40,407 nucleotides of DNA from Rhodobacterales bacterium (GTDB lineage Bacteria > Pseudomonadota > Alphaproteobacteria > Rhodobacterales > Rhodobacteraceae): NCBI GenBank assembly GCA_026400355.1, contig JAPLPE010000008.1, positions 1 through 40,407 on the forward strand, given 5' to 3'. The position numbers were made by a program, and so were the translations under genes. The notes beneath the pieces are model-generated. The model ran no database searches. It had not been told where the DNA came from and worked only from the letters and a program-made list of their open reading frames with translations. Of this stretch, positions 18,008-26,047 are shown piece by piece. Position 1 is the stretch's first letter. Each line of letters opens with the position of its first letter.

Positions 18008-19222
18008 TCAGATGATCCCCCGTGCCCGCCAGTCGTCCAGCTTTTCAGAGGCAATGCCAAGGATTCCCTTGAGCACATCTTCGGTATGTTCACCGAGTTC
18101 CGGCCCCGCATGGCGCACGGCACCCGGCGTGTCCGACAATCTGGGCGCCACGTTCTGCATCTTGAGCGATCCGAAAACCGGATGTGGCACGTCCACGATG
18201 GCGTTGCGGGCCTTGAAATGCGGGTCCTGGAGCATGTCGGGCGCAGTGTAGATCAGGCCGCAGGGCACGCCGTGGTCGGTCAGAAGCGCTTCGAGCGGAG
18301 CGAGGTCGATTGTTTTCGTCCATTCGTTGATCAGAGCGTCGAGTTCCACCTGCACGGCACCCCGGGCGGCGTGGGTCGCATAGCGCGGGTTCCGGGCGAG
18401 TTCGGGCTGGCCCATCGCATCGGCAAGACGTTTGAACACCGTATCCTGATTGGCGGCGACGAGGAGGAGCTTGCCGTCCTTGGTGTCGAAGACGTTCGAA
18501 GGCGAGACGTTGGGCAGGATCGGGCCGGTGCGTTCGCGAATGTATCCGGCGGCAGCATATTCGGTGACCATGCTTTCCATCATCGCAAGTACGGCCTCGT
18601 AGATCGCCGAGTCAACGATCTGACCCTTGCCGGTGCGATCACGGTGGTGGAGCGCCATCATCGCGCCGAGGCAGGCATAGGTCGCGGCGAGTTCGTCGCC
18701 GATGGAGATGCCCATCCGCGACGGCTGGGTCGAGGGATCGCCCACGACATAGCGCAGGCCGCCCATCGCCTCGCCAATGCTGCCATAGCCGGCGCGGGAG
18801 GAGTAGGGGCCGGTCTGACCAAAGCCCGTGACGCGGACCATGATCAGTTTCGGGTTGATCTTGGAGAGTTCCTCGTATCCGAGGTTCCAGCGTTCGAGCG
18901 TGCCGGGACGGAAGTTTTCGATCAGGATATCGGACGTCGCAACAAGATCACGGATGACCTGCTGCCCTTCGGGCGTGCGGAGGTTGAGTGTGAGGGACTT
19001 CTTGTTGCGGGCCACGACCGGCCACCAAAGTGATTTGCCATAGGGCTTTTCCCGGCCCCATTCGCGCATGGGATCGCCTTCACCCGGCTGTTCGCATTTG
19101 ATGACCTCTGCCCCGAAGTCGGCGAGAAGCTGGCCGCAGAACGGACCGGCAAGAAGCTGGCCCATCTCGATCACGCGGATATCGGTCAGCGGCCCCTGAC
19201 GGGGAGGTGCTGTATCGGTCAT
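18008..19222 (-). CDS. CaiB/BaiF family (class III) CoA-transferase
   Basis: A 404-residue protein of normal length for family III CoA-transferases, which move CoA between carboxylic acids without a covalent ping-pong. Seen: RVIEMGQLLAGPFCGQLLAD, KSLTLNLRTPEGQ, ILIENFRPGTLERWNLG, and the catalytic aspartate at residue 176 in GISIGDELAATYA. The start at 19222 (MTDTAPPRQG) has GGAG about 8 nt upstream; an earlier in-frame ATG has none. It is the first gene of the minus-strand operon and faces the HMG-CoA-lyase-like gene across a 125-nt gap. Such pairs activate and then cleave branched or hydroxy dicarboxylic acids. The acid used here is unknown. Confidence 0.93.
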   Translation of the reverse strand: MTDTAPPRQGPLTDIRVIEMGQLLAGPFCGQLLADFGAEVIKCEQPGEGDPMREWGREKPYGKSLWWPVVARNKKSLTLNLRTPEGQQVIRDLVATSDILIENFRPGTLERWNLGYEELSKINPKLIMVRVTGFGQTGPYSSRAGYGSIGEAMGGLRYVVGDPSTQPSRMGISIGDELAATYACLGAMMALHHRDRTGKGQIVDSAIYEAVLAMMESMVTEYAAAGYIRERTGPILPNVSPSNVFDTKDGKLLLVAANQDTVFKRLADAMGQPELARNPRYATHAARGAVQVELDALINEWTKTIDLAPLEALLTDHGVPCGLIYTAPDMLQDPHFKARNAIVDVPHPVFGSLKMQNVAPRLSDTPGAVRHAGPELGEHTEDVLKGILGIASEKLDDWRARGII

Positions 19223-19304
19223 TATGACTCTCCGTCGTTCGGGCATTCTGGCGCAATATGGTTGCGCTACCCGCCCCCGAGTCTTGCTGTTGTTGCGCGG
19301 GAGG

Positions 19305-19318
19305 ATACATCGATGTAT
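19305..19318. promoter_or_regulatory. Perfect palindrome, likely operator of the adjacent GntR regulator
   Basis: ATACATCGATGTAT is a perfect 14-bp inverted repeat in the 125-nt space between the divergent caiB and lyase genes. FCD-type GntR regulators often bind such ATAC/GTAT palindromes, and the GntR gene is the second gene of the rightward unit. Control of both units is inferred. Confidence 0.65.
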
Positions 19319-19347
19319 GCAAAAGAAAAGACCCGGGAGCGCGTTTC

Positions 19348-20259
19348 ATGCCAGATTCTGCTAAATTCATTGAAATCGTCGAGGTTTCAGCACGCGACGG
19401 TATACAGAATGAGAAAACGATCCTTTCAGTGGATACAAAACTGGCACTGATCGAGAAGTCGATCGCGGCGGGGGCAAGGCGGCTTGAGGTGACGAGTTTC
19501 GTCAATCCTGAACGCGTTCCGCAGATGGCGGATGCTGCAGAACTGGCGGCAATGCTGCCCAGGGGGGCGGCGAAATACATCGGCCTTGCGCTGAACATGA
19601 AAGGGTTCGAACGGGCGGCGGCGGCGGGGCTTGACGAGGTGAACTTTGTCGTTGTGGCGTCGGATACGTTCAGCAAGCGCAATCAGGGCATGGGGACCGA
19701 AGACGGCATCCGCGTCTGGGGTGAGGTGCAGCAGGCTGCGCAGGGGCGGGTGACGGCAGGGCTGACCATCGGGGCGTCGTTTGGCTGTCCGTTCGAGGGC
19801 GAGATTTCGGTGGCTCGGCTTTTGCATGTGGTTGATGGCGCGATGAAGCATGTGCCCGCCGAACTGGCGCTGGCCGACACGATCGGGGTTGCAACACCCG
19901 CCGATGTGGCCGAGCGGGTGGCGGCGGTCAGGCGGGAGTTTCCCGATGTGCGCATCCGGCTGCACCTGCACAATACCCGCAATACCGGGATCGCGAATGC
20001 CTGGGCCGGAGTATTGGCCGGGGCGGTCGCGCTGGATTCATCGCTCGGGGGTGTGGGCGGTTGTCCCTTTGCGCCGCGTGCCACGGGGAACATCGCGACC
20101 GAGGATCTGGTCTACATGCTTGAACGGTCGGGCGTGCGGACGGGGATGGATCTGGAGGCCTGCATCGAAGTGGCCGAATGGCTTGAGGCGCAACTGGGCC
20201 ATGTCGTGCCGGGAATGGTGATGAAAGCGGGCGGTTTCCCCCCGCGTGAGGCCGCGTGA
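19348..20259 (+). CDS. Hydroxymethylglutaryl-CoA lyase family protein
   Basis: A 303-residue TIM-barrel lyase of the HMGL-like family, which cleaves 3-hydroxy-3-methylglutaryl-CoA or related 3-hydroxyacyl-CoAs to acetyl-CoA and a keto acid. Seen: EVSARDGIQNEK (catalytic Arg-Asp), ARRLEVTSFVNPERVPQMAD, ASFGCPFEGE, HLHNTRNTGIANA (metal His-x-His) and LGGVGGCPFAPRATGNIATED, the HMGL cysteine signature. The metal motif has Asn where the classical enzyme has Asp (HxHDT). I recall this in a bacterial subgroup, so the substrate may differ from HMG-CoA. The start at 19348 has GGGAG upstream. Its stop overlaps the regulator gene (TGATG). Confidence 0.9.
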   Translation: MPDSAKFIEIVEVSARDGIQNEKTILSVDTKLALIEKSIAAGARRLEVTSFVNPERVPQMADAAELAAMLPRGAAKYIGLALNMKGFERAAAAGLDEVNFVVVASDTFSKRNQGMGTEDGIRVWGEVQQAAQGRVTAGLTIGASFGCPFEGEISVARLLHVVDGAMKHVPAELALADTIGVATPADVAERVAAVRREFPDVRIRLHLHNTRNTGIANAWAGVLAGAVALDSSLGGVGGCPFAPRATGNIATEDLVYMLERSGVRTGMDLEACIEVAEWLEAQLGHVVPGMVMKAGGFPPREAA

Positions 20260-20930
20260 TGCGGGGCGAGGACGACCGCCCGGCCTCGGCCGCAGAGACG
20301 GCCTATCTGGCGATTCGAACTGACATTCTGGAAGGCATTCTTCAGGCGGATGAACGGCTGACCGAGGTCACCTTGGCCGACCGGCTGGGCATTTCGCGGA
20401 CGCCGGTGCGCGAAGCGGTCAAGCGCTTGCTGATCGAAGGGTTCCTCAAGCGGGCACCGGGCGAGGGGCTGCGCGTGACAGGGCTGAACCCGGACGAGGT
20501 GCAGCAGATCTTCCTTATCCGGACGATGCTGGAGAGTTACGGGGCGCGGCGGGCGGCGGAGTTTGCAACAAACGCTGAATGCAATGAGCTCAGGCGGCTG
20601 GCCGATGTCATGTCGGCCCACACGCCGCCCGAGGGGCGCAGCGATTATGACGTGATTTCCGAGGCGAACGCGGCCTTTCACAACACGATCATGCAGGCCG
20701 CCCAATCCCCCCGGCTGGCGGCGATGCTGTCGCTGGCGGTGAACCTGGGCCTCGTCCTGCGGACCTACAAGATGTATTCCGACCACGACATGCTGCGCCA
20801 GTCGCGCCACCACCACGACATTGCCGAAGCCATCGCGGCCCGCGACCCGGACTGGGCCGAGGCGGCGATGCGGGCGCATGTGCTGGCGGCGGCGGGGGTG
20901 GCGCGGCGCCAAGCGGATGGTGCGGGCTGA
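20259..20930 (+). CDS. GntR family transcriptional regulator (FadR/FCD subfamily)
   Basis: A 223-residue regulator. The N-terminal winged HTH spans about residues 12-75 (LTEVTLADRLGISRTPVREA, the GntR recognition helix). The all-helical FCD effector domain follows, with candidate metal/acid-binding histidines in NAAFHNTIM, SRHHHDIAEA and AMRAHVLAAA. FCD regulators usually sense organic acids. The ATG overlaps the lyase stop (TGATG); a GTG three bases earlier is an alternative. It probably represses the divergent units through the palindrome at 19305. Confidence 0.95.
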   Translation: MRGEDDRPASAAETAYLAIRTDILEGILQADERLTEVTLADRLGISRTPVREAVKRLLIEGFLKRAPGEGLRVTGLNPDEVQQIFLIRTMLESYGARRAAEFATNAECNELRRLADVMSAHTPPEGRSDYDVISEANAAFHNTIMQAAQSPRLAAMLSLAVNLGLVLRTYKMYSDHDMLRQSRHHHDIAEAIAARDPDWAEAAMRAHVLAAAGVARRQADGAG

Positions 20931-20939
20931 AGGGGAGGA

Positions 20940-20998
20940 GGGGGGCTCTGCCCCCCGGCTTCGCCTCCCCCCGGGATATTTGGGGACAGAAAATGAAA
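20940..20998. repeat. Intergenic hairpin repeat, copy 2; likely bidirectional terminator
   Basis: A hairpin GGGGGGC-TCT-GCCCCCC (20940-20956) is followed by a small GGC-TTC-GCC hairpin, then CCCGGGATATTT and GGACAGAAAATGA, as in copy 1 at 15010-15056. It lies between the convergent ends of the GntR and PHP genes, the expected place for a shared terminator. Confidence 0.75.
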
Positions 20999-21038
20999 TT
21001 GGACAGAGAAGATAACTGTCGGGTCTTGCGGTGAGAGC

Positions 21039-21968
21039 CTACCGCCAGAAGGGGTTTGACCAGGCGCGTTTGCCGGCGCGGTCGATCACCGAGACGCGGA
21101 GCCAGGGGGAATTGGCGAAGCGGTCGAGGGCGATTTCGCCGGTGGTGAGCGATTCGCCGTGGACGGCGCGGGCGGCGGAGCCCTGGCCCTGCAGGATGAT
21201 CGAGGCGACGGCGCTGCTGTGGACGGTGACGGCCCGCGGGCCGATCTCGATCCCGCGAAGCTCGGGGCCCTGGGTGGAGTAGTAGTGGCCGGCCTTGAGC
21301 GCGGCCAAGAGCGCCTCGGGTGTGTTTTCCTGCGCTTTGACCATGACCCAGCCGCCGAAATGGTCGGGCTCGGTGAAATGGGCGTCGTCGGTGGCGCAGA
21401 GGTTCAGGCGGTGACCTTCGGACAGGAGGAGGTCGAGTGTGTGGAATCCGTCAGGGCGGTCGCAGCCCATCGCGCAGCCGTGGTTGTAGGTTTCGACGGC
21501 ATGAGCGATCCCGGCCAGCGACCTTGCGTCGTTCAGCGTCATGCCCGACCATTGCGGATGTGCGATGGCGACATAGGCCCCGGCGGCCACGGCGCGGACG
21601 GCGAGTTCGGGGCCGGTTTCCTGATCCGCGACGGGAAGGAAATGGGGCGTGTTCGACGGCGCAAAATCGGCGGGCAGGCCTACGGCGAGGATGTGCCAAA
21701 GCTCGCCATTCTCCATCGCGCCGGAATGAAGTTCGGCGCCGAGGATCGTGGTGAAGCTGTTGTCGCGATAGGGCAGCGTGTCGGCGATGGGATAGCCGAA
21801 GGCACCGACAAAATGGTCGGTCAGCGCGAGGAAATCATAGCCTTCTGCCTTGTAGCGGCGGCAGACCTCGGCCTTGTCGAGCTTGCCGTCGGACAGGGTG
21901 GAATGAGTGTGAAGGTTGCCGCGCCAGAACCGGCCGGGGGCGTCGAAGCAGGGGAAAGGGCTGGTCAT
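21039..21968 (-). CDS. PHP-domain metal-dependent phosphoesterase (CehA/McbA-like)
   Basis: A 309-residue protein whose first 200 residues form a PHP domain with the full metal-binding set: NLHTHSTLSDGK (HxH...D), FLALTDH, GAELHS, IAHPQWSG and CATDDAHF. PHP enzymes hydrolyse phosphomono- or diesters or other esters with a trinuclear metal site. A C-terminal beta-rich part (about 230-309) is less conserved. There is no signal peptide, so it acts in the cytoplasm on an imported compound. It follows the ABC ATPase gene by 11 nt and is the last gene of that operon. Confidence 0.88.
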   Translation of the reverse strand: MTSPFPCFDAPGRFWRGNLHTHSTLSDGKLDKAEVCRRYKAEGYDFLALTDHFVGAFGYPIADTLPYRDNSFTTILGAELHSGAMENGELWHILAVGLPADFAPSNTPHFLPVADQETGPELAVRAVAAGAYVAIAHPQWSGMTLNDARSLAGIAHAVETYNHGCAMGCDRPDGFHTLDLLLSEGHRLNLCATDDAHFTEPDHFGGWVMVKAQENTPEALLAALKAGHYYSTQGPELRGIEIGPRAVTVHSSAVASIILQGQGSAARAVHGESLTTGEIALDRFANSPWLRVSVIDRAGKRAWSNPFWR

Positions 21969-21979
21969 GGCTGGGCCTG

Positions 21980-23038
21980 TCAGGAACCGAGGACAATGAA
22001 ATCACGCGCAGATACACCGATTTCAACATCGGTGCCAATGGGCGGGGGCGGGGTATCGGCACGGTTGAAGGTGTCGAGTGAGAGGCGGGTGCCCGCAACT
22101 TCGGCCGAGATGCGGATGATCGAGCCCATGAAGTGGACCTCGGTGATCCGGCCGTTGAGGGCGATTTCGCGCAGGTCGGAGCGCCCGAGCTGAGCGGCCT
22201 CGGGGCGCAAGGCGACGGCGATCTTGCTGCCCGCGCTCGCATTGAGCGGTTTGTTCAGCGTGATGGGCGTGTCGCCAAGGCGGATCGCGCCTGTGGTTGC
22301 GTCGGTGACAGTTGCGTCAAAGCTGTTCAGCGTGCCGACAAAGCCCGCAACGAATTTGGTGGCCGGGTGATTGTAGATCGCGAACGGGGTGCCGACCTGA
22401 TCGGCGATGCCTGCGTTCATCACGACCACGCGGTCGGAGATGGAGAGCGCCTCTTCCTGATCATGGGTCACGAAGATGGTGGTGATGCCCAACTGGCGCT
22501 GGATTTCGCGGATTTCGGTGCGGAGCGAGACGCGGATCTTGGCATCGAGTGCCGACAGCGGTTCGTCCAGCAACAGGACGCGGGGCTTGGGGGCAAGGGC
22601 GCGGGCGAGGGCCACGCGCTGCTGCTGGCCGCCGGACAGCTGGAAGGGATAGCGCGCGCCAAGGTCGGGCAGGCCTATGAGGCGCAGCATCTCGGTCACC
22701 CGGGCGTTGGCCTCGGACGCGGGGACGCCTGCGATCCTGAGGCCGAAGCCCACGTTCTGCGCGACGGTGAGGTTCGGGAACAAGGCATAGGCCTGAAACA
22801 CCATGCCGATGTTGCGCTGGTTGGGGCGGAGCGCAACCACGTCCTTGCCTTCAATGCTGATCGAGCCCGCTGAGGGCGTCTCGAACCCCGCGACCATGCG
22901 CAGGACCGTCGTCTTGCCACAGCCCGAGGGGCCGAGGAGCGAGACGAATTCGCCCTTTTCGATATCAAGGTTGAAGTCCTTGACGACGTGGTTTGCGCCA
23001 AAGGATTTCTCTACATGGGTGATGTCGAGATAGGCCAT
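21980..23038 (-). CDS. ABC transporter ATP-binding protein (PotA/FbpC-like)
   Basis: A 352-residue ATPase. Walker A is LLGPSGCGKTTVLR, the Q-loop region MVFQAYALFPNLTV, the signature LSGGQQQRVALARAL, Walker B VLLLDEPLSALD and the switch FVTHDQEEAL. A TOBE-type C-terminal domain follows, as in spermidine/iron importers. The start at 23038 (MAYLDITHVEKSFG) overlaps the stop of the upstream permease by ATGA. It energises the two permeases encoded before it. Confidence 0.95.
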   Translation of the reverse strand: MAYLDITHVEKSFGANHVVKDFNLDIEKGEFVSLLGPSGCGKTTVLRMVAGFETPSAGSISIEGKDVVALRPNQRNIGMVFQAYALFPNLTVAQNVGFGLRIAGVPASEANARVTEMLRLIGLPDLGARYPFQLSGGQQQRVALARALAPKPRVLLLDEPLSALDAKIRVSLRTEIREIQRQLGITTIFVTHDQEEALSISDRVVVMNAGIADQVGTPFAIYNHPATKFVAGFVGTLNSFDATVTDATTGAIRLGDTPITLNKPLNASAGSKIAVALRPEAAQLGRSDLREIALNGRITEVHFMGSIIRISAEVAGTRLSLDTFNRADTPPPPIGTDVEIGVSARDFIVLGS

Positions 23039-23859
23039 CAGCGGGCAACCCTTGTGTGTTTTGACAGACGCGACATGGCCTGGATGAGGCCCATAAGGCC
23101 CCAAGTCACGGCAAAGGCGATAACCGCCAGCGCCGCCGGTTCATAGGCTTTGTTTCCGCCAACCCAGACCATGTAGGGGCCAAGTGCCGGGCGGTCGAGC
23201 AGGGCGGCAAAGACATATTCGCCCAGCACGATGGAAATGGTAAGAAAGGCGCCCGAAAGGACGGCGGTGTAAACGTTGGGCAGCATGATCCGGTACAGGA
23301 TCGTGAGCCACCCCGCACCAAGGCTCTGGGCCGCTTCGGTCAGCGTGCCCACGTCGATGGTGCGCAGCCCGTTGTCGATGGCGCGGTACATGTAGGGCAG
23401 CGACAGCGTCGCATAGCCGATGGCAAGAAGGATGTTCGTTCCCATGATGCTGCCGGTCATCGGCAAGAAGGAGGAGGTGTTGAACATCCGGATATAGCCG
23501 AAGGCGATCACGATGACCGGGATCACCAGCGGCAGAAGTGTGATGAATTCGACCACCGGACGCATCGCGGGCAGCTTGAGCCGGACCCAGAAGGCCGTGG
23601 GCAGGACAAGCAGCAGACCCAGCACCACGGTCACTAGCGACATGACAAGGGAATAGAGAAAGGTCTGCTGGAACTGCGGATCGCCCAGAATCGAGGTATA
23701 GGCATCGAAACTGTAGGCATCCCGACGTTTGCGCAGCGAGAACTCGAACATGCCGATCAGCGGCAACACAAAATAGGCAACGCCAAGCGTGAAGGCGATC
23801 CAGGACCAGAGATTTCGGCGCCTGCGGGCGCGGGGGGCGGCGGTGGTCATTTGATCCAT
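23038..23859 (-). CDS. ABC transporter permease (PotC-like)
   Basis: A 273-residue inner-membrane protein with about six hydrophobic segments, starting with LWSWIAFTLGVAYFVLPLIG. The binding-protein-dependent transport signature lies around TLTEAAQSLGAGWLTILYRIMLP (EAA loop). It forms a heterodimer with the preceding PotB-like permease. It overlaps that gene. The ATG at 23859 has AAAGGT upstream; the ATG at 23850 would give the ATGA overlap seen in the other genes, so the first three residues are uncertain. Confidence 0.93.
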   Translation of the reverse strand: MDQMTTAAPRARRRRNLWSWIAFTLGVAYFVLPLIGMFEFSLRKRRDAYSFDAYTSILGDPQFQQTFLYSLVMSLVTVVLGLLLVLPTAFWVRLKLPAMRPVVEFITLLPLVIPVIVIAFGYIRMFNTSSFLPMTGSIMGTNILLAIGYATLSLPYMYRAIDNGLRTIDVGTLTEAAQSLGAGWLTILYRIMLPNVYTAVLSGAFLTISIVLGEYVFAALLDRPALGPYMVWVGGNKAYEPAALAVIAFAVTWGLMGLIQAMSRLSKHTRVAR

Positions 23860-24719
23860 TTTTCGGACCTTTGCCGCAGGACGATATAGAGGGCGTTTGC
23901 CAGCCCGGTGATGACGATCATCCCGAAGGCGATGGCATAGCCGATGCGGGGGTCCTGCAGGACGTCACCGCGGATCTGGGCAAAAAGCTGGATCGTGATC
24001 AGGCTTTGGGATGAGCCTGTCAGCGCCTGCGCGGTTGCGATGGCCCCGAAGGAATTGGCGAAAAGCAGCGCGAAGGTGCCCAGCAGCGCTGGAAACAGCA
24101 CCGGCAAGGCCACCATCCGCCAGTATTGCAGATGCGTCGCGCCAAGGACTTCGGCCGCCTCGCGCCATTCCTTTTTCAGCCCGTCGAGCGCCGGCATGAT
24201 GATGAGAAGCATCAGCGCAAGCTGGAAGTAGAGATAGACAAAGATCAGGCCCCAGAAGCTGATCAGGTTGAAGCCGGCACTATAGATGTTGATGCCGAGC
24301 CACTCCTTGAGCAGAATCGTGATGAAGCCGAGCCGCCCGAGGGTGGCGATAAACGCAAAGGCCAAAGGCACGCCGGCGAAGTTCGCGGCAACGCCCGAAA
24401 AGGTCAGAAGCGGCGCCCGCAACCGGGGCGGCAGGCCGCCATGCGACACGGCGACGGCGATCAGAAAGCCGGTCAGGACGCCCAGACCGGCGGACATCAG
24501 GCTGACCTTGATCGACAGCCAGAAGCTTGCCATCAGCCGCGGCTCGAACAGACGGGCCATATTGGTGAGCGTGAAGCCACCATCCGTATCCTGAAATGCG
24601 CCGATGACGATGTTGGCCGTGGGCATCAGGATGAACAGCACCGCAAAGATCAGGAACGGCACGATGCCGATCCATGTGCCCGCGAGTCGGCGGATGGACG
24701 ATCCGGGCGCGGTCGACAT
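23847..24719 (-). CDS. ABC transporter permease (PotB-like)
   Basis: A 290-residue inner-membrane permease with about six membrane segments (the first is GIVPFLIFAVLFILMPTANI). The EAA loop is EWREAAEVLGATHLQYWRMV, which docks on the ATPase. It is the first gene after the binding protein, separated from it by 112 nt that contain a strong hairpin (24773-24807), and it overlaps the second permease gene. Confidence 0.93.
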   Translation of the reverse strand: MSTAPGSSIRRLAGTWIGIVPFLIFAVLFILMPTANIVIGAFQDTDGGFTLTNMARLFEPRLMASFWLSIKVSLMSAGLGVLTGFLIAVAVSHGGLPPRLRAPLLTFSGVAANFAGVPLAFAFIATLGRLGFITILLKEWLGINIYSAGFNLISFWGLIFVYLYFQLALMLLIIMPALDGLKKEWREAAEVLGATHLQYWRMVALPVLFPALLGTFALLFANSFGAIATAQALTGSSQSLITIQLFAQIRGDVLQDPRIGYAIAFGMIVITGLANALYIVLRQRSEKWIK

Positions 24720-24772
24720 GGGGTGCGGTGTCCTTGATTGCGAAGAGTAAGGCGCGGGAGAGGAATGGAACT

Positions 24773-24807
24773 GCGCCGCCCCGGATCAGAAAAGACCGGG
24801 GCGGCGC
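24773..24807. terminator. Strong intercistronic hairpin after the binding-protein gene
   Basis: Perfect 12-bp arms GCGCCGCCCCGG and CCGGGGCGGCGC around an 11-nt loop, 24 nt after the stop of the binding-protein gene. No T-run follows on the minus strand, so partial termination or protection of the upstream mRNA is more likely than full termination. This is the usual way to make more binding protein than permease. Confidence 0.75.
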
Positions 24808-24831
24808 ATGTTGGCTGAGGTCAGCGGCGGC

Positions 24832-25935
24832 TTATTCAACCACGGCACCGACGACGGCATCCCATTGCGTCGTCACGACTTCCTTGTGGGCGGCCTGTTC
24901 GTCAACCGACGGGAACACAGCGCGGGCGTAAGGGCCCTGGTCCGGCAGACGGTCAAGCACTTCCTGCGGGATCAGACCGGCTTCGAGCATCGGAACCTGA
25001 CGGGCAACCGAGCAGTAGCCGTTCAGATAGCCGATCTGTCCTTCGTCCGAGAAGATGTGCTCCATCCAGAGTTTCGCGGCGTTGGGATGGGGCGCATGGG
25101 CCGAGATCGCCTGCACATAGACGCCGGCCAGCGAAGCACCGGCAGGGATGACCACTTCCATCGGGGGGTTGCCTTCCAGGCTGTCACGCCAGGCGAGCAG
25201 GTTGTAGTCCCAGGCCGCCACGATCGGCGTCTGGCCCTGAGCGATGGTGGCAGAACCGCCGGTGACGGGAACAAAGTTGCCGGCTGCGTTCAGGTCGGCA
25301 AAGAACTTGAGCCCGGCTTCGCCGGTGGCAGCACCTGGGGCAGCGCCCTGCGACATGCCAGCAGACATGATCGCGAGGATCGCCTGGTTGGAGGCACGCG
25401 GATCGCCGGTCAGGGCGACAGAGTTGGCATATTCCGGCTTGAGCAGGTCGGCCCAGTCGGTCGGCAGGGTGGTAACCAGATCAGTGTTCACGCCAAGCGC
25501 CATCACGCCGTAGTAGGCGCCGTACCAGTTGCCGTCAGCGTCCTTGATCGCGTCGGGGATCTGGTCCCAGGTCGAAACCTTGTAGGGCTGGATCAGGCCT
25601 TCGGCCTGAGCCTGCGGACCAAAGGCCAGACCCACGTCAATAACGTCGGGGGCCTGCGGGCCGGTGTTGCCGATGTTGGCGCGGATGGCCTCAAGCTCGT
25701 CGGCCGAGCCCGCATCGGGGTTCAGTTCGTTGACGGTGAGGAACGGGTACTTTGCCTTGAACGCTTCGATGATGCCGCCGTAGTTGCACCAGTCATGGGG
25801 CAGGGCGATCGTCGTGAGGGTGCCTTCAGCTTTGGCGCCTTCGATGATCTCTTCCATGGTCTGGGCCGAGGCGATCGAGGCCGACAGCATCGCAATGATG
25901 CTGGCGGAGGTCGCCATGAGGGATGCGAATTTCAT
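24832..25935 (-). CDS. Periplasmic substrate-binding protein (polyamine/iron-type ABC importer)
   Basis: A 367-residue exported protein. The signal peptide is MKFASLMATSASIIAMLSA, continuing SIASAQ, and the mature part has the type-II periplasmic binding fold: ALPHDWCNYGGIIEAFKAKY, PDVIDVGLAFGP, GNWYGAYYGVMALGVNTDLV and WDYNLLAWRD. It belongs to the broad group with spermidine, Fe(III), thiamine and 2-aminoethylphosphonate binders. The tyrosine pattern of iron binders is not evident. With a PHP phosphoesterase in the operon, a phosphorylated organic ligand is a reasonable guess, not a demonstration. Confidence 0.9.
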   Translation of the reverse strand: MKFASLMATSASIIAMLSASIASAQTMEEIIEGAKAEGTLTTIALPHDWCNYGGIIEAFKAKYPFLTVNELNPDAGSADELEAIRANIGNTGPQAPDVIDVGLAFGPQAQAEGLIQPYKVSTWDQIPDAIKDADGNWYGAYYGVMALGVNTDLVTTLPTDWADLLKPEYANSVALTGDPRASNQAILAIMSAGMSQGAAPGAATGEAGLKFFADLNAAGNFVPVTGGSATIAQGQTPIVAAWDYNLLAWRDSLEGNPPMEVVIPAGASLAGVYVQAISAHAPHPNAAKLWMEHIFSDEGQIGYLNGYCSVARQVPMLEAGLIPQEVLDRLPDQGPYARAVFPSVDEQAAHKEVVTTQWDAVVGAVVE

Positions 25936-26047
25936 TGAACTCTCCAGTTTTCAAGAAACATTAACGCCAGTCGCCCATTGGAGTGGGTCAGGCGGGCCCG
26001 TGACCCGTAGCGAACGATTGAAACGGTTTGTTGACAATCCTTGACTG

